This document shows positions 1 through 11,674 of a stretch of DNA of 64,000 nucleotides, in pieces. Under the pieces are notes generated by a model, which was not told the origin of the DNA, ran no database searches, and saw nothing but the letters and a program-made list of their open reading frames with translations. The stretch is from contig JAQPZY010001579.1 of the NCBI GenBank assembly GCA_029931535.1, positions 4,392,501 to 4,456,500 of the forward strand, read 5' to 3'. Every line of letters begins with the position of its first letter. Positions within the stretch are counted from its first letter, which is position 1. The position numbers were made by a program, and so were the translations under genes. This stretch comes from Margaritifera margaritifera (taxonomy: Eukaryota > Mollusca > Bivalvia > Unionida > Margaritiferidae).

Positions 1-345
1 GATATTGGGAAGACAGAGGTCATAATAAAATAATAAATAAATTGACTGTGGTAAATTCCAATCAGCCATTTTTCGAGGTGACAGTTGTTACTTGGTTGTT
101 GAAATTTATGTTTTGCATTTATTGTGCCAATTTGTGACATGTTAAAAAGGTCAGGAGTGTGAATTAGCTTGTTTAATGTGAAGAAAGCCTTGGTCTGTTA
201 ATTATAGCATTTAATGTTACGGTTAAGTTTGGTACTCTTAAGATATAACGGTCTTTGAAAACATCTATTTACTGCGTTATTATTTCAACAAATAAGTTTA
301 TGTAAGGTTAATGAGGTAATAAGTTCATTACATGTTAGGTTAGTT

Positions 346-437
346 TACGGCGGTGTACGGAATATTATGGCCGTCTTGACCCACCCAGCCGGATGTATGG
401 GGTTCAAGACCGTCATAACATTCGGTACACCGTTGTA
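346..437. repeat. Foldback inverted repeat, arms about 35 bp
   Basis: The left arm (346-380) pairs with the right arm (402-437) around a loop of about 21 bp. By eye about 28 of 35 positions match, with one gap. The arms contain the related blocks GGTGTAC and CGTCTTGA. This is probably the remnant of a small non-autonomous DNA element or a foldback transposon. I see no coding capacity and no clear target duplication. Confidence 0.6.
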
Positions 438-468
438 GACTGACATGTAACTAAAAGTATCGCAGTGA

Positions 469-471
<3 letters not shown>

Positions 472-513
<42 letters not shown>
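472..513. repeat. Poly(A) tract
   Basis: An uninterrupted run of about 42 A residues. It could be a mononucleotide microsatellite or the tail of a retroposon, but no recognisable retroposon body lies directly next to it. Confidence 0.9.
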
Positions 514-514
<1 letters not shown>

Positions 515-624
515 CAATGCATAATTTTCAGTACACAGTGAAAAAAAACGGATTTTAGTAACATTCAATGATGATCTAATTTTATCTGAAGAATATCTTA
601 TTATTCGTCTCGTCTTCCATCTTT

Positions 625-720
625 TGACACAGGTCCCTCCGCCTCCCTCCCTCCGACCCCCTCCCACACACAATGTAGGAAATTATCTTGAGATGCGGCG
701 GGGGAATGGGGGGGGGTGCC
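625..720. other. C/G-run-rich tract with quadruplex potential
   Basis: Positions 630-668 hold at least four C3+ runs (G runs on the minus strand), and 698-716 hold plus-strand G runs. The minus strand fits the general G3+N1-7 quadruplex pattern. No gene is associated with it. Confidence 0.5.
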
Positions 721-844
721 GCAGGTCGTTGATTCTCCTCTCAATATACAGAATATCATACTTCCTTTAAAACAAGATTTATATCATTTTACAGGGTCAT
801 TTTTATATAGTGATGAATAAACGAATATCTTTTCTTGAAATGCA

Positions 845-1040
845 GGAGCCACGGTGGCTTTATGGTTAGCGTGCTGGAATCGCAACCAAAAGAGTGCGGG
901 TTCAAAACCTGCCATCGGATCAGCCCGGGTTGGCTACCGTGGTGTATCCTTGGGCAAGGCACTTTACTCCAATTGCTGTCAGTACTAAATAACCTACTTG
1001 TGTTGCTGTGCCGCAATACACAAAACTAAACCAAACCAAT
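845..1040 (+). repeat. tRNA-derived SINE, 'gggcaaggcact' body family
   Basis: The head carries a Pol III A-box-like block (tggctttatggttagc) and a B-box (gggttcaaaacc, about 899-910), as in a tRNA. A non-tRNA body follows, containing 'ttgggcaaggcacttta', and the tail is rich in 'aaccaaacc'. Copies sharing this body occur near 12004, 12806, 13034 and 53371. The head is too degraded and too extended to be a working tRNA gene. Confidence 0.8.
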
Positions 1041-1810
1041 TTTCGAAATGCGGCTAGCACAGATATGTTATTTTGCCAATCGTCTTATATCTCGAAAGTA
1101 ATCAAACGGAGGAAAAACATATCATGGCCTCACACTTTTTTTCTAATTGAGAGCTAGCATAGACAATATTAATAGCGACAGCCGTCGCCAGTATGTAAAT
1201 AAATTGCAATAAAAGTTTATCGTAACACTCAAAGGTGTTCCTATTGCCAATCACAGATATACACCCATATTATTGCGTGCTGTAGATATTATGTGATACA
1301 GGAATTCAATGTACTGGGCGAAGTGCATTCACACCAGAGTTCAGATCCCAAAATGTAGACATTTTGACTATTTCACGATATTTCCCATGAGAATGGCCGT
1401 TTCAGTAGAAAAATCCTTTCGATAACTATGATAAGGGTTGATTCATTTACAAGACCTCTCTCGCTTTTATCTCGATATGCTTGTCATATCCTGATGGGAG
1501 CAACGTATTGTTTCAACATAATGTCTGGAAAAATAATCAACTTTCTCTGGTATAAAGAATAAAGAATATCTTTTTCCTGCTGAGTTAGAAAGGAGCATGG
1601 ATTTTCCTCTGCATTTATCTTATTCTGTTAAGCCCTGATGTTAGGTACTTCAATAGTGTAACTGTTTAAGCAATGTGTTCATATTGTTATTGTTGTAAGT
1701 TTTTTAATTACATTGCTTGAATGTACGCGTCCTTATCACATTACATCCCATCGCATCAAACATGTCTAATTGATTAATACACTATCTATCTAATTATCTA
1801 TCTATCTAGA
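1041..1810. other. No gene seen
   Basis: AT-rich sequence with no recognisable coding homology, repeat or RNA gene. A short TCTA-rich run lies near 1787-1808, just before the GT microsatellite. Confidence 0.5.
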
Positions 1811-1840
1811 TTTGTGTGTCTGTGTATGTGTGTTAGTGTG

Positions 1841-1897
<57 letters not shown>
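1811..1897. repeat. (TG)n microsatellite
   Basis: Imperfect at first (tgtgtctgtgtatgtgtgttag), then a pure TG run to 1897. Confidence 0.95.
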
Positions 1898-1900
<3 letters not shown>

Positions 1901-1934
1901 TACACCAATATAACAAAATACGTTAGTGAGTTAC

Positions 1935-2030
1935 AAATCGTCCCAAGCTGGAATCAAACCTTTGCCGCGAACACATCGAACGCATAGCTCTTATACACCA
2001 GCGCCCTAAGCCACTCTACCCTGATAATGG
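1935..2030 (-). repeat. tRNA-like SINE head, minus strand
   Basis: Read on the minus strand, an A-box-like block (gtagagtggcttagggcgc) is followed about 45 bp later by a B-box-like block (ggtttgattcc). The spacing suggests a tRNA with a long variable arm (Leu/Ser type). Flanking pairing is too weak to call a functional tRNA, so it is annotated as a SINE head or tRNA pseudogene. Confidence 0.5.
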
Positions 2031-2092
2031 AGATAGGTGATAGGTGCCCTTCCTTGCGGTACGGATTTCATTCCTGCTTATGACGAAATTAT

Positions 2093-2233
<141 letters not shown>

Positions 2234-2239
2234 ACAACA

Positions 2240-2286
2240 ACAATAAAAATCGACAACGAACAACGGAAAATTAGTTTTTAACTATA
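2240..2286. repeat. Fragment similar to a Penelope-like element 3' end
   Basis: The block around 'cgacaacgaacaac' and 'ttagtttttaa' resembles 56583-56616, just outside the hammerhead-like motif of the Penelope-like element there. The match is short (about 36 bp) and no coding part remains. Confidence 0.35.
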
Positions 2287-2360
2287 TACTTCTGCTTGGA
2301 ACAAATTATAACTCATTAATCTGAAATCTTACGCCCTCGTACCATGCTGATCTGGTTCAA

Positions 2361-2610
2361 GGAGCCCGAGTGGCCGAATGGGTATATGTCGCTCGCTTTT
2401 ACAGATAACCCACACATCTCACCTCTGTCCGGGTAAGTTCGAGTCTTGGCTACACCAACGTGGGTATGTGAGAAAGATTGCCACTAGCTTCCCGTGGGTG
2501 GGTGGTTCTTCTCGGGCTCTTTTAGGGTTCTTTCTCTACTAAATATACTGGCCGCCATGTATAGATTATCATGTGCTGAAAAATGGCGTTAAACTCCACA
2601 AAACCAAAAC
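2361..2610 (+). repeat. tRNA(Ser/Leu-like)-headed SINE, 'tggcgttaaac' family
   Basis: The head begins ggagcccgagtggccgaatgg, an A-box of the long-variable-arm tRNA type. A B-box-like block (aagttcgagtc, about 2435-2445) follows. The body contains 'tatgtgagaaag', 'ggccgccatgtatag' and 'aaatggcgttaaac', and ends in 'aaaccaaaac'. A second copy of this family lies on the minus strand at 56065-56275. The body differs from the 'gggcaaggcact' SINEs, so at least two SINE superfamilies are present. Confidence 0.85.
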
Positions 2611-4049
2611 ATGATCTTGTACAACCCGCAGCAGTTAATCTGAACTGTTTTATCTTACGTTTCTCGTGTCCACCGAGGAGTTAAAATAAACGAGGCTATA
2701 TTATACATTGCTACATTGTTCTGTAAACGTTAAAGATAGTATCCCATGATTGGAAAACAAGCGCGGAGCACTTATATTAAGCCCTCTCCCTTTAAAAGAA
2801 AATTAAACTTCTTCAACGATATATTAGAGTATCTATGTCGAATGCCATCTGTGTACACTTTATTCTGTAATGATAAGACTTTATCTTTTTTCTTATTGTC
2901 AGTTATGTATGTAGTGCAATATGACCGGTTCGTTCTTGAATATGTTTTATTCTTAATTTAGAGCCTATATCAAAACATGAAGATCAATGGAACATAAATT
3001 TGCCTTCTTTGTCGATCTTTATGCAAGGGTATAACGCAAGTGTTCTATTCATAAACTGAAGTATCATAGGCTGACCACATATGTGGCATTTGTGGAATTT
3101 CAGTTGCTTTTGCTGAAGTGCTGCAGAAATTGCTTGTTGTATGAGTTTCTTATAAAATGCAGGCATATTGGACACCAATTAAAGTTTGCTTTTCTTTTCT
3201 GACCGACGACATATTCTATTTTGACGCCATACGTATTGTTTATACATATATTTAAAAAAAAATGTTGTGTTTGTTTTGTGTTGTTTTTAGTTTCAGACGG
3301 GATGTAATCGGTATAGAGAGATTGAATTTCGAAAAAGTTAACACAGATTTACTATACATCCTCCATAGGAAACCGTTTATCCCTGATATATCAAATAGTC
3401 GATTATTACCGAATCTAATTTGGTCACCATGAAAATGTTACCAATTTTGATGTAAATTTCAACATTTGCACCCTTGATGTCATCAAAGTCTCCGACTAGT
3501 AGGAATCACGAGGAAAAAAAAAACAATTTCCTGTAACTTATATGTTGAGCGTCTCGGTAATGTTGACTAAACTGAAGCAAAGCCAATATCGTAAGTGTTC
3601 ATAGGAACTTAAGAAAGTAATCAATTATACGAAGATGCTTTCTAGTTCAGAACTAATTTCAGAAGAAACCATTTGCTTTTTTAAGACACTCAACGATGAT
3701 CAACAAACGGAAATAAAGAAAAAAAAATTTACAATAGGGATCCGTCCAAGAGAGCCAATATAAACTTACTGACGCAATAAGAAAACTAATGCAATTTGTG
3801 TCAGATCTGATGATGAAACTCACATCGCCTACATACGTAATCATTCTCTTCACCCCATTTGCGTATGCGCGCATTTCTTGGCGCAGCAATATATATAATT
3901 TGTAATGAAACAAAGACGTAAACTACACTGAACGTTTTTTTAAAAAATAAAATCACAATCGTAAAATCAAAAAGTTGTTTGATAGTGTTATGTATATTTA
4001 ATCTAACAAATTATGCATGAATTAATCATCCAACAGTTTAAATCTTCTG
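2611..4049. other. No gene seen
   Basis: AT-rich. Short open frames exist, such as a minus-strand 64-codon frame at 2984-3178 with a CxxC pair. None shows a recognisable family or splice context. Confidence 0.5.
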
Positions 4050-4052
4050 CCT

Positions 4053-4690
4053 ATCACATGAGAGTCACGAGGCTTTGGAAAGATTTCATCAAACATTGAA
4101 AAATAGGATTCGGTCATATTGCTTTGATACAGGAAAGATTGGGATGAGGGTTTTCATTTATTGTTGTTTGCTGTTAGGGAATCGGTTCAAGAGTCATTGG
4201 GTCCTTTTGAACTGGTGTTTGGACATACTGTCCGTGGACCATTGAAGTTATTGAAAGAGAAACTTCTTTCAATTGAAGATTCAAAGATTAATCTTCTTGA
4301 CTATGTCTGTGATGTCAAATATAAGCTGTCAAAGGCTTGTGAAGCAGCAAGAACTAATCTTCATTCTGTTCAGTCAAAAATGAAATTAAGGTATGACAAA
4401 AACACTAAGAAACGGGGTTTTCAGCCTGGTGATAAAGTTGTGGCTCTCTTGTCCATACCCCAACATCCCCTTCGGGCTAAATGGTATGGTCCTTATACAG
4501 TTGAAAAGAAAGTAAATGACTTAAATTATGTCATTAAGACTCCTGGGAGGTGGGAACAGAAACAACTTTGTTACATAAATATGTTAAAGGAGTATTTTGA
4601 CAGAGAAAGCGCTGTTAATGATTCAATTAATTTAGTTTTACCTGTCCCACACAGTGAGGATGTTAAAGATGGAATGCGACTCTGATTTAA
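4053..4690 (+). pseudogene. Integrase C-terminal half (Gmr1-like Gypsy)
   Basis: Integrase inserts the cDNA into the host genome. The first part (4053-4150) reads ALERFHQTLK, containing the glutamate of the DDE triad, but is out of frame with the next part. The 174-codon frame 4161-4685 continues with GPFELVFGHTVRGP, then the C-terminal region with FQPGDKVVALL and WYGPYTVEKK, typical of the Gypsy integrase tail, and ends near YFDRE. The two catalytic aspartates lie upstream and are absent. An overlapping frame then leads into the reverse transcriptase, as expected for one polyprotein with IN before RT. Confidence 0.85.
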
Positions 4691-5800
4691 CCAAACATCA
4701 GAGTTCAGAAATATTAAACAATCTGGACCAGAAAAGTCCACATCTACAACAACAGGAAAGGAATGAACTAAAACAGTTATTACATGAGTATGACCACTTG
4801 TTTCCTGATGTTCCAACACGAACAAATACAATGTATCATGACGTTGATATCGTAGATTCTACACCTGTGAAACAGCATCCTTACAGGATGAATCCTCTTA
4901 AGCAGGAATATTTGGAAAAAAAGGAATTCAATATTTACTGGAGAATGATTTTAGAGAACCAAGTAAAAGTAACTGGAGCTCAGCATGTATTCTTGTGCCT
5001 AATACATTCCGCAAGTGTACTGACTATAGAAACGTCAACAGTGTCACCAAAACAGATTCATTTTCAATGCCAAGAATGAATGATTGCATCGACAAAATTG
5101 GAAATGCGAAATATGTCACCTAGTTTTACCTTATATAAGGATCCTGGCAGATTCCACTCACGGAAAGAGCAAAAGAAATTTCGGCATTTCCAACTCCAGA
5201 TGGGCTTTATCAGTATAATGTAATGCCTTTTGGAATGAAAAATGCTCCGGCAACATTCGAACGTCAAATGAACATGTTAACATCTGGTCTAGATAATTGT
5301 GCCGCGTACATGGGTGACGTCATTATTTACAACGACGCCTGGGAAGAGCACTTGGAAACCATTCGGAATTTTTTCGATCGACTCATTGATGCAAATATGA
5401 CGGTTAATTTATGCAAAAGTGAGCTTTGCCATGCTTGTGTCACATTTTTAGGACATATTGTGGGACAACGTCAAGTTAAACCTGTAGAAGCTAAGGTCAA
5501 GGCTATTTCTAAATTCCCGGTGCCTGGTAGAAAAAACCAACTGATGCAATTCTTGGGTATGGCTTGATATTATCGTAAATTTTGTTCAAATTGTTCCATA
5601 ATTGCTGAACCTCTGACAAATTTGTTGAGTAAGAAATCCAAGTTTCACTGGTCTGACAAATGTCAGGAATCTTTTGACAAATTAAAGGCCATACTTAAAA
5701 GTGCACCAGTTCTTTTAGCACCAAATTTCAGCCAATTATTTAAAATGTATGATGATGCAAGTGATTTAGGGGTTGGTAGGGTTTAATGCTGCAAGAATAC
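4654..5800 (+). pseudogene. Reverse transcriptase / RNase H start (Gmr1-like Gypsy)
   Basis: Reverse transcriptase copies the element RNA into DNA. Fragments in several frames cover the domain: TPVKQHPYRMNP (about 4861), MPRMNDCIDKIGNAKY (about 5070), and a 114-codon frame 5223-5567 with MPFGMKNAPATFERQMN and FLGHIVGQ. The active-site box reads YMGDVIIY, where the family has two adjacent aspartates, so one is replaced by glycine. After a stop at 5564 the homology continues in YYRKFC and SAPVLLAPNF, then stops just after the first RNase H residues near 5800. An internal deletion has joined this point to the 3' untranslated region. Confidence 0.85.
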
Positions 5801-6003
5801 AACGTTGACATTGGACACATCAGAGAAAAAGATCAGGTGTATATAAGTACTATATTGTTTATTTTGTGTATATATTGTGTAATTCAGCTGAGTGTAATTC
5901 ATAAGACATCTTCCAATGTAATTTTTATTATTATAGTCTCATATGCATATTTTACAACTATGTAAAAGAAAGCTTTATTGCATACAATTTTCTTTTTCTT
6001 TAT

Positions 6004-6012
6004 GAGGAGAGG
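6004..6012 (+). promoter_or_regulatory. Polypurine tract
   Basis: GAGGAGAGG directly precedes the TGTTATG start of the LTR. This is where plus-strand DNA priming would occur in an LTR retrotransposon. Confidence 0.75.
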
Positions 6013-6686
6013 TGTTATGCATTTTTAATCTATGATATATGTTCAAATCTTGTCCATGAAGGTAAGTTGTACTTTAGATTCTGGTCACTTGTAACAGAGG
6101 GTTTACAAGCATTTGACTTCAAGGTCAGTCTTGTTGACAGTTAGACTTGGTTTTTTTTGTTGGTTTTTGTTGGGTTTTTTTCTTCCATTTTATTACTTCA
6201 CATCCTGTTGTGATATAAGTCAAGTGAAAATGTGTATAAATAGGGATTTGGTAAGCAAATAATTAATTCCTGTTTTAGATCAGTCTGTGGGAATCTATTT
6301 GTGATCAGATTATACAGATTTTTGTGCTGTCGAACTCAGATATAATTCAAGAGGATTGTTTATTTAATATATATTATTTGGAATTACTAAAGTGCTCATT
6401 GACTTTTGAATTAGTACATTACTTTGGAATTTTGTGAACTCATTCAAAGACATTCTGCATTGTATCATTGTGTTATATCAGGACATTCAAGACTATTCGG
6501 AACACTCTATATTTTAGACGTGTGATTAGGACATTTAGGATTAATTGGAATTTGATTTACAATATTGTAAGTATCTCTTGAATTTCACTTTGCATTGTAG
6601 GGAAATAAATTGCTTGTTGGTATTATTTACATTGTTGGTTTCACTTTCTTTCCGTTACATATTTTTTAAGACCTAGAGTCGTGACA
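6013..6686 (+). repeat. 3' LTR of the Gmr1-like element
   Basis: It starts TGTTATG and ends CGTGACA, the TG...CA ends of an LTR, and is about 674 bp long. A TATA box (TATAAATA, 6235-6242), a candidate poly(A) signal (AATAAA, about 6604) and a splice-donor-like GTAAGT (6567-6572) are visible. Homologous LTRs lie at 54336-54995 and 51681-52594, with a minus-strand piece at 12149-12367. Confidence 0.85.
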
Positions 6687-6689
6687 GAT

Positions 6690-7597
<908 letters not shown>

Positions 7598-7779
7598 TTT
7601 TATTAATTCTCTTGGTCTTCGGAATTTTTTCAACTTTGTATACGTCATCCTGATTGACATACAGTGATAACTCTTGCTCGTAAAACATGGCCTCAGTATC
7701 CTCTCCATTAAAGTCTTACAATTTGTAAACTGCCGGATCACCTAGTATTATCCTGATATGGATAATTTTTTTTGTAAGA

Positions 7780-7850
7780 CGCATGCGAGGTGTAAAGGTA
7801 ATGATGGTCGCCTCGCATCCAGACCAACCGTGTTCAAACCCAGCAAATAG
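7780..7850 (+). repeat. Possible tRNA-like SINE head fragment
   Basis: An A-box-like region (gtgtaaaggtaatgatgg) is followed by a B-box-like block (gtgttcaaaccc, about 7828-7839). No body of the nearby SINE families follows, so this is a weak call. Confidence 0.3.
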
Positions 7851-8086
7851 ACAAATATATTTTTTTTCATTTTGTTTTTATCTGCTGTTTTACCTTGAAT
7901 TGGGAAGGAGCATTATGTAACTACTGATATTTTATGAGCAACTATACACAAAACAGAACATAAACGGTAAACCGCTGACATTATGGCGCAGGCTACAGTA
8001 CGAAATCTGCTACTTCAGTCTGTTATACAAATTGCTAGACAATACATTTGAGCATAAAATAAAAAGAACACTTGGTTGTTCCGAGT

Positions 8087-8149
8087 GAATAACGGGTATA
8101 TTTCATCTCGTGGGTGAAAAACCCACTCGATGAAATATATCCGTTATTC
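8087..8149. repeat. Short foldback hairpin, 29-bp arms
   Basis: The left arm 8087-8115 and right arm 8121-8149 pair at about 26 of 29 positions around a 5-base loop (gaaaa). Each arm carries a form of 'gaataacgg' and 'tatatttcat'. A CT microsatellite starts 16 bp downstream. It is a perfect shape for a cruciform or a small palindromic element remnant. Confidence 0.75.
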
Positions 8150-8162
8150 ATTTCAAGCAAAT

Positions 8163-8165
<3 letters not shown>

Positions 8166-8222
<57 letters not shown>
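8166..8222. repeat. (CT)n microsatellite
   Basis: Pure CT run of about 28 units. Confidence 0.97.
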
Positions 8223-8224
<2 letters not shown>

Positions 8225-8623
8225 GCTAATGAGAGAGCTGGAATTTAAACTAATCAGTCAATGATTTTTTGTATATATTTTTCTTTGTCACTGATGATAA
8301 AATTCTTCAAACGCTTTTATTTAAACTTTGCTCAGAAGTATCTTTATTATATTTAAGTGATAAAATGCAAATTTTCCGCGGCAAAACTCTCTACTTTTCG
8401 TAATGAGGCAAGATAAACTACAATTCATTTATTCTTTAATTGTGTATATGTTAGAAATTTTTAACTGAGAGTTATCTCTATGTTTGAAAATAAATACGAA
8501 CCTCCTTTAAGATCTTATACTTTCCTATTTGAACTTGCGCAGTGTCTGAAAGTGTTAATTGTTGTATTATCATTATTAAATTATCATCATTATACTATGG
8601 TATATTTATTCTTGTAATATTAA

Positions 8624-8796
8624 GAACACTGTTATGAACATTATTGGAACAATAAACAGCGTTTTATGAATACTATTATGAACATTTTTGGGAGCAATAA
8701 CAGCGTTTATTAACACTGTTATGAACATTATTGGAGCAAATACAGCGTTTTATGAACACTGTTATGAACATTATTGGAGCAATAACAGCGCTTTAT
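8624..8796. repeat. Minisatellite, about 43-bp unit, 4 copies
   Basis: The unit contains 'acactgttatgaacattattgg', followed by 'agcaataacagcg'. It recurs starting near 8625, 8669, 8712 and 8755 with small indels. Short open frames over it are repeat translations. Confidence 0.85.
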
Positions 8797-9457
8797 ATCA
8801 CAAAAATATTGACTTATTTTCCACTTTTCTCTACACTCTTAAAAAAATCCTATGAGGTGAAAAAATATGGCAAAGTATCAAAGAGATTCCACACTGATTT
8901 TGTTTCTCTATACTGCTGGATATTGTATGTACTATAATGTACTGTACTATATTTTGAGAAAAGAAAGCCCCAAAACTTCGACCTTAATAAGAAGAAACAA
9001 AATATTTTAAAAGATCTTAGTTCTCATGATAACGATTCATTTGTTTCAAAACAAAAGCGTGAATTCAGCTACAGTAAGCAAATGCGGTTGTCAAAGAAAG
9101 TGAGCGGTGTCAATCGAATAAAATTTATACTCATCTTGAAAGAAAACAATTGGCGTGACCAAATATTGATACCACAGATTAATAATATGGCTAAAGATAC
9201 AGACTGGATTACTTCAATAAAAAAATATAAGTAAATATATATGTACCACAGAAGGGAATACATGTTAAAGAACAGTTTTTATGTATGTAAGTACGCATGT
9301 ATATACTATATTTTTGAAGATTTATGCATAAAGGTATGTATACATACATGTGTGGAAGGGATAACTGAAAGTATATGAAAGTGAAAATGTAAGAATATGA
9401 AAATACAATAATCAATATATATGTATACAATATATATTATACAATTGTTCTCTTTGT

Positions 9458-9460
<3 letters not shown>
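8797..9460. other. No gene seen
   Basis: AT-rich and rich in TATG/CATA motifs in its second half. No coding homology recognised. Confidence 0.5.

Positions 9461-9514
<54 letters not shown>
9461..9514. repeat. (TC)n microsatellite
   Basis: Pure TC run of 27 units. Confidence 0.97.
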
Positions 9515-9517
<3 letters not shown>

Positions 9518-10678
9518 ACCTTCGGACGCATTTATACTAGCTGTACATTAATCTGGTACTTTTGATCCACTATTATGAAAATTTAAATTGCTAACCGTGA
9601 GTTCAATGTCTCCACCCTTGGCACTGTAATGTGTTCTGAGTAAAATAAATAAATAATGATTCATATAAAAACAGTTGTAAATATGGATAGAGTACCGATA
9701 GCTTATATGTCTCTTCAATTTTGCTTTCCTTGATTTATTCAGATTTGCAAGTATTATATACTCAGCGCCAAAACAAACTACTTCTGTTTCATAATGCAAA
9801 TTTTCTTGCTTTTTCTTAATTTCAAATAATTAGCAACAAATGCAAATAGCGCGTGAAATAAGTTAACAAATATTACGTCATTTGTAAGCGATTTTTAATG
9901 AAGAGTTTATTGTGTAGAAATAAAGGCTCTCAAAGACAATTTAAACGAATGCGTAAAGTGTGTTTTTAAAACAATCAATTGATGGCAAAGGTTTTGCGCT
10001 TACTTTAACAGTAAGTATATTATTCCAGTCCCTCACATATATCGATAATTGTAATCAGTATTTGTTTTAGTGGGTGGGGTAGGTATGGGTGGAGGCTTAA
10101 GTCTAATCGCTACAATCAGAGCTTATATGGACTTGGCATAAAGATAGATCTCTTGGTTTAATAGTTTACCTGTATTTATTGAATCTGTGTTGACACTTTT
10201 AATTGCTGAGGCAATGCAATTCAGTATAGAAAGATAAGAAAATTCAATCTTATAAGTCATTTACAATTGAGACTTTCTTCAGACTGCAGTGGCATTTACC
10301 TTTGGCCTTCCAGCTTGCACGGAGTATGTCACTTGCAGCTTCCAGTGAAAATACCTTAATTTTTTTTGTTTTTTTGTTTTTGTTTTTTGTTTTTTTGCGT
10401 AGATGACGGCATGTAGTGAAGGCGTGAAGCAATGCAGAAAGCCATTTGTCTTCAGGTTAAAGTGACCTTAGCCTGCTAACTCTTTAGTACCTACAGGACA
10501 CCTACTCGTAATTTTTTGTGAATTTTTAGACTTGCAATGGGAATAAATAAACTATTCGGAGACTGTTCCCTCCATCTTGGTTAAAAATGACCTTGACCAT
10601 TTACCATAAGACCTTGAAATCAAAAAACTTCTTTCTACGTTCATTTGCATCATATCTATAAAGGCTGGTGAACTAATT
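9515..10678. other. No gene seen; degenerate dispersed-repeat-like stretch at 10440-10660
   Basis: Nothing is recognised in the first part. The 10440-10660 stretch has the paired phrases 'aaagtgacctta' and 'aaaaatgaccttgacc', which look like a dispersed repeat, but I cannot name a family. Confidence 0.4.
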
Positions 10679-10930
10679 ACATACATACACACCAACATGC
10701 ATACATACATACATGCATACTTATATGCATGCATGCATCCATTCATACATACATACATATATTATCTATGCATAAGTATATACATACATGCATACAAACA
10801 TACAGACAGAAAGGTAATCTGACAGACAGATATGCAGGTGGTTTTGCGACATACAGATAGAAGACAGCAAATTAGCCTACAGTCAAGCAGACACATAGAT
10901 TGACAGATATGTAATACCCAAACTAGAGCC
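10679..10930. repeat. Degenerate (CATA)n / (CAGA)n tract
   Basis: Tetranucleotide CATA/GCAT repeats (10679-10800) grade into CAGA-rich sequence (10800-10900). Confidence 0.8.
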
Positions 10931-11331
10931 GAAATCAAAATAACCGGAGGTCAACAATTTCCTATCGCCACCAGTCTGGACAACTAAAAGTCACTGTTGG
11001 GCAAGTAAACGTTCCAGTAAGTAGCCCAATTTTTACATTGACAAAATAACAAATATGCGAATTTCGAGATCACTCTCTCCGATCATCCTTCCCGGGCTAT
11101 TATGTCAAAATTGGAATTCTCGAAGCCTGTAATACTAACTATTATGCCGATAAATCTATTTTTATTTCAAGGGGGACTGAATCGGGTTTCCCTCAGCTTA
11201 TCCTACCTAGTTTTCTGAAAAGCAGGTCACTTTTTAAAAATTTCTAGGATCTACAGCAAGGAAGTCATAGCGATTATTTCTCAGCTTCTTATCCTTGTAT
11301 TACAAATAGTAGCTTTACTAAATATGATTGT

Positions 11332-11502
11332 TACGGAAGCATGGAAGGGACATCGGTAAAAACTTATTATCTCCTGGCGACGACATAACACCTCGTCACC
11401 ACGATACAAATGGAAAAGATAATATGTCGTGGCCACTAGATAGTATCTCGTGGCGATGAGAAAATATATTTTTGTTACCTATGTCCATTCCATGCTTCCG
11501 TA
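11332..11502. mobile_element. MITE with about 28-bp terminal inverted repeats, TA-flanked
   Basis: The ends TACGGAAGCATGGAAGGGAC (11332) and, on the other strand, the closely matching TACGGAAGCATGGAATGGAC (read back from 11502) are inverted copies extending about 28 bp. If the outermost TA is the target duplication, this fits a Tc1/mariner-like non-autonomous element of about 167 bp. The interior has sub-repeats of the type 'ctcgtggcgac' and 'atgtcgtggcca' in both orientations. There is no coding capacity. Confidence 0.75.
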
Positions 11503-11599
11503 GTTTGTTATGATTCCTTGTGTTCATTTAATTTTGTTTTTAATATTACTTTTTTACTTATGAAAATTATTTTTTGAGTACCTACATTTTTTAAACTTA

Positions 11600-11602
<3 letters not shown>

Positions 11603-11669
<67 letters not shown>
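11603..11669. repeat. (AT)n microsatellite
   Basis: Pure AT run of about 33 units. Confidence 0.97.

Positions 11670-11674
<5 letters not shown>

Larger units (their letters stand above)
4050..6686 (+). mobile_element. 5'-truncated Gmr1-like Ty3/Gypsy retrotransposon with 3' LTR
   Basis: The element begins inside integrase at about 4050. It then has the reverse transcriptase region, an RNase H region cut short at about 5800, a 3' untranslated stretch, a polypurine tract (gaggagagg, 6004-6012) and a complete-looking 3' LTR. Integrase precedes reverse transcriptase. That order is opposite to ordinary Ty3/Gypsy elements but is known for the Gmr1 group. No 5' LTR, gag or protease is present. The element is dead: frameshifts, stops, a damaged polymerase active site and loss of most of RNase H. 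Confidence 0.85.

Noticed and set aside
2984..3178. Zinc-finger-like protein (CHIC then later C)
   Set aside because: A single CxxC pair in a 64-codon frame, with no second metal pair, no splice context and no recognised family.
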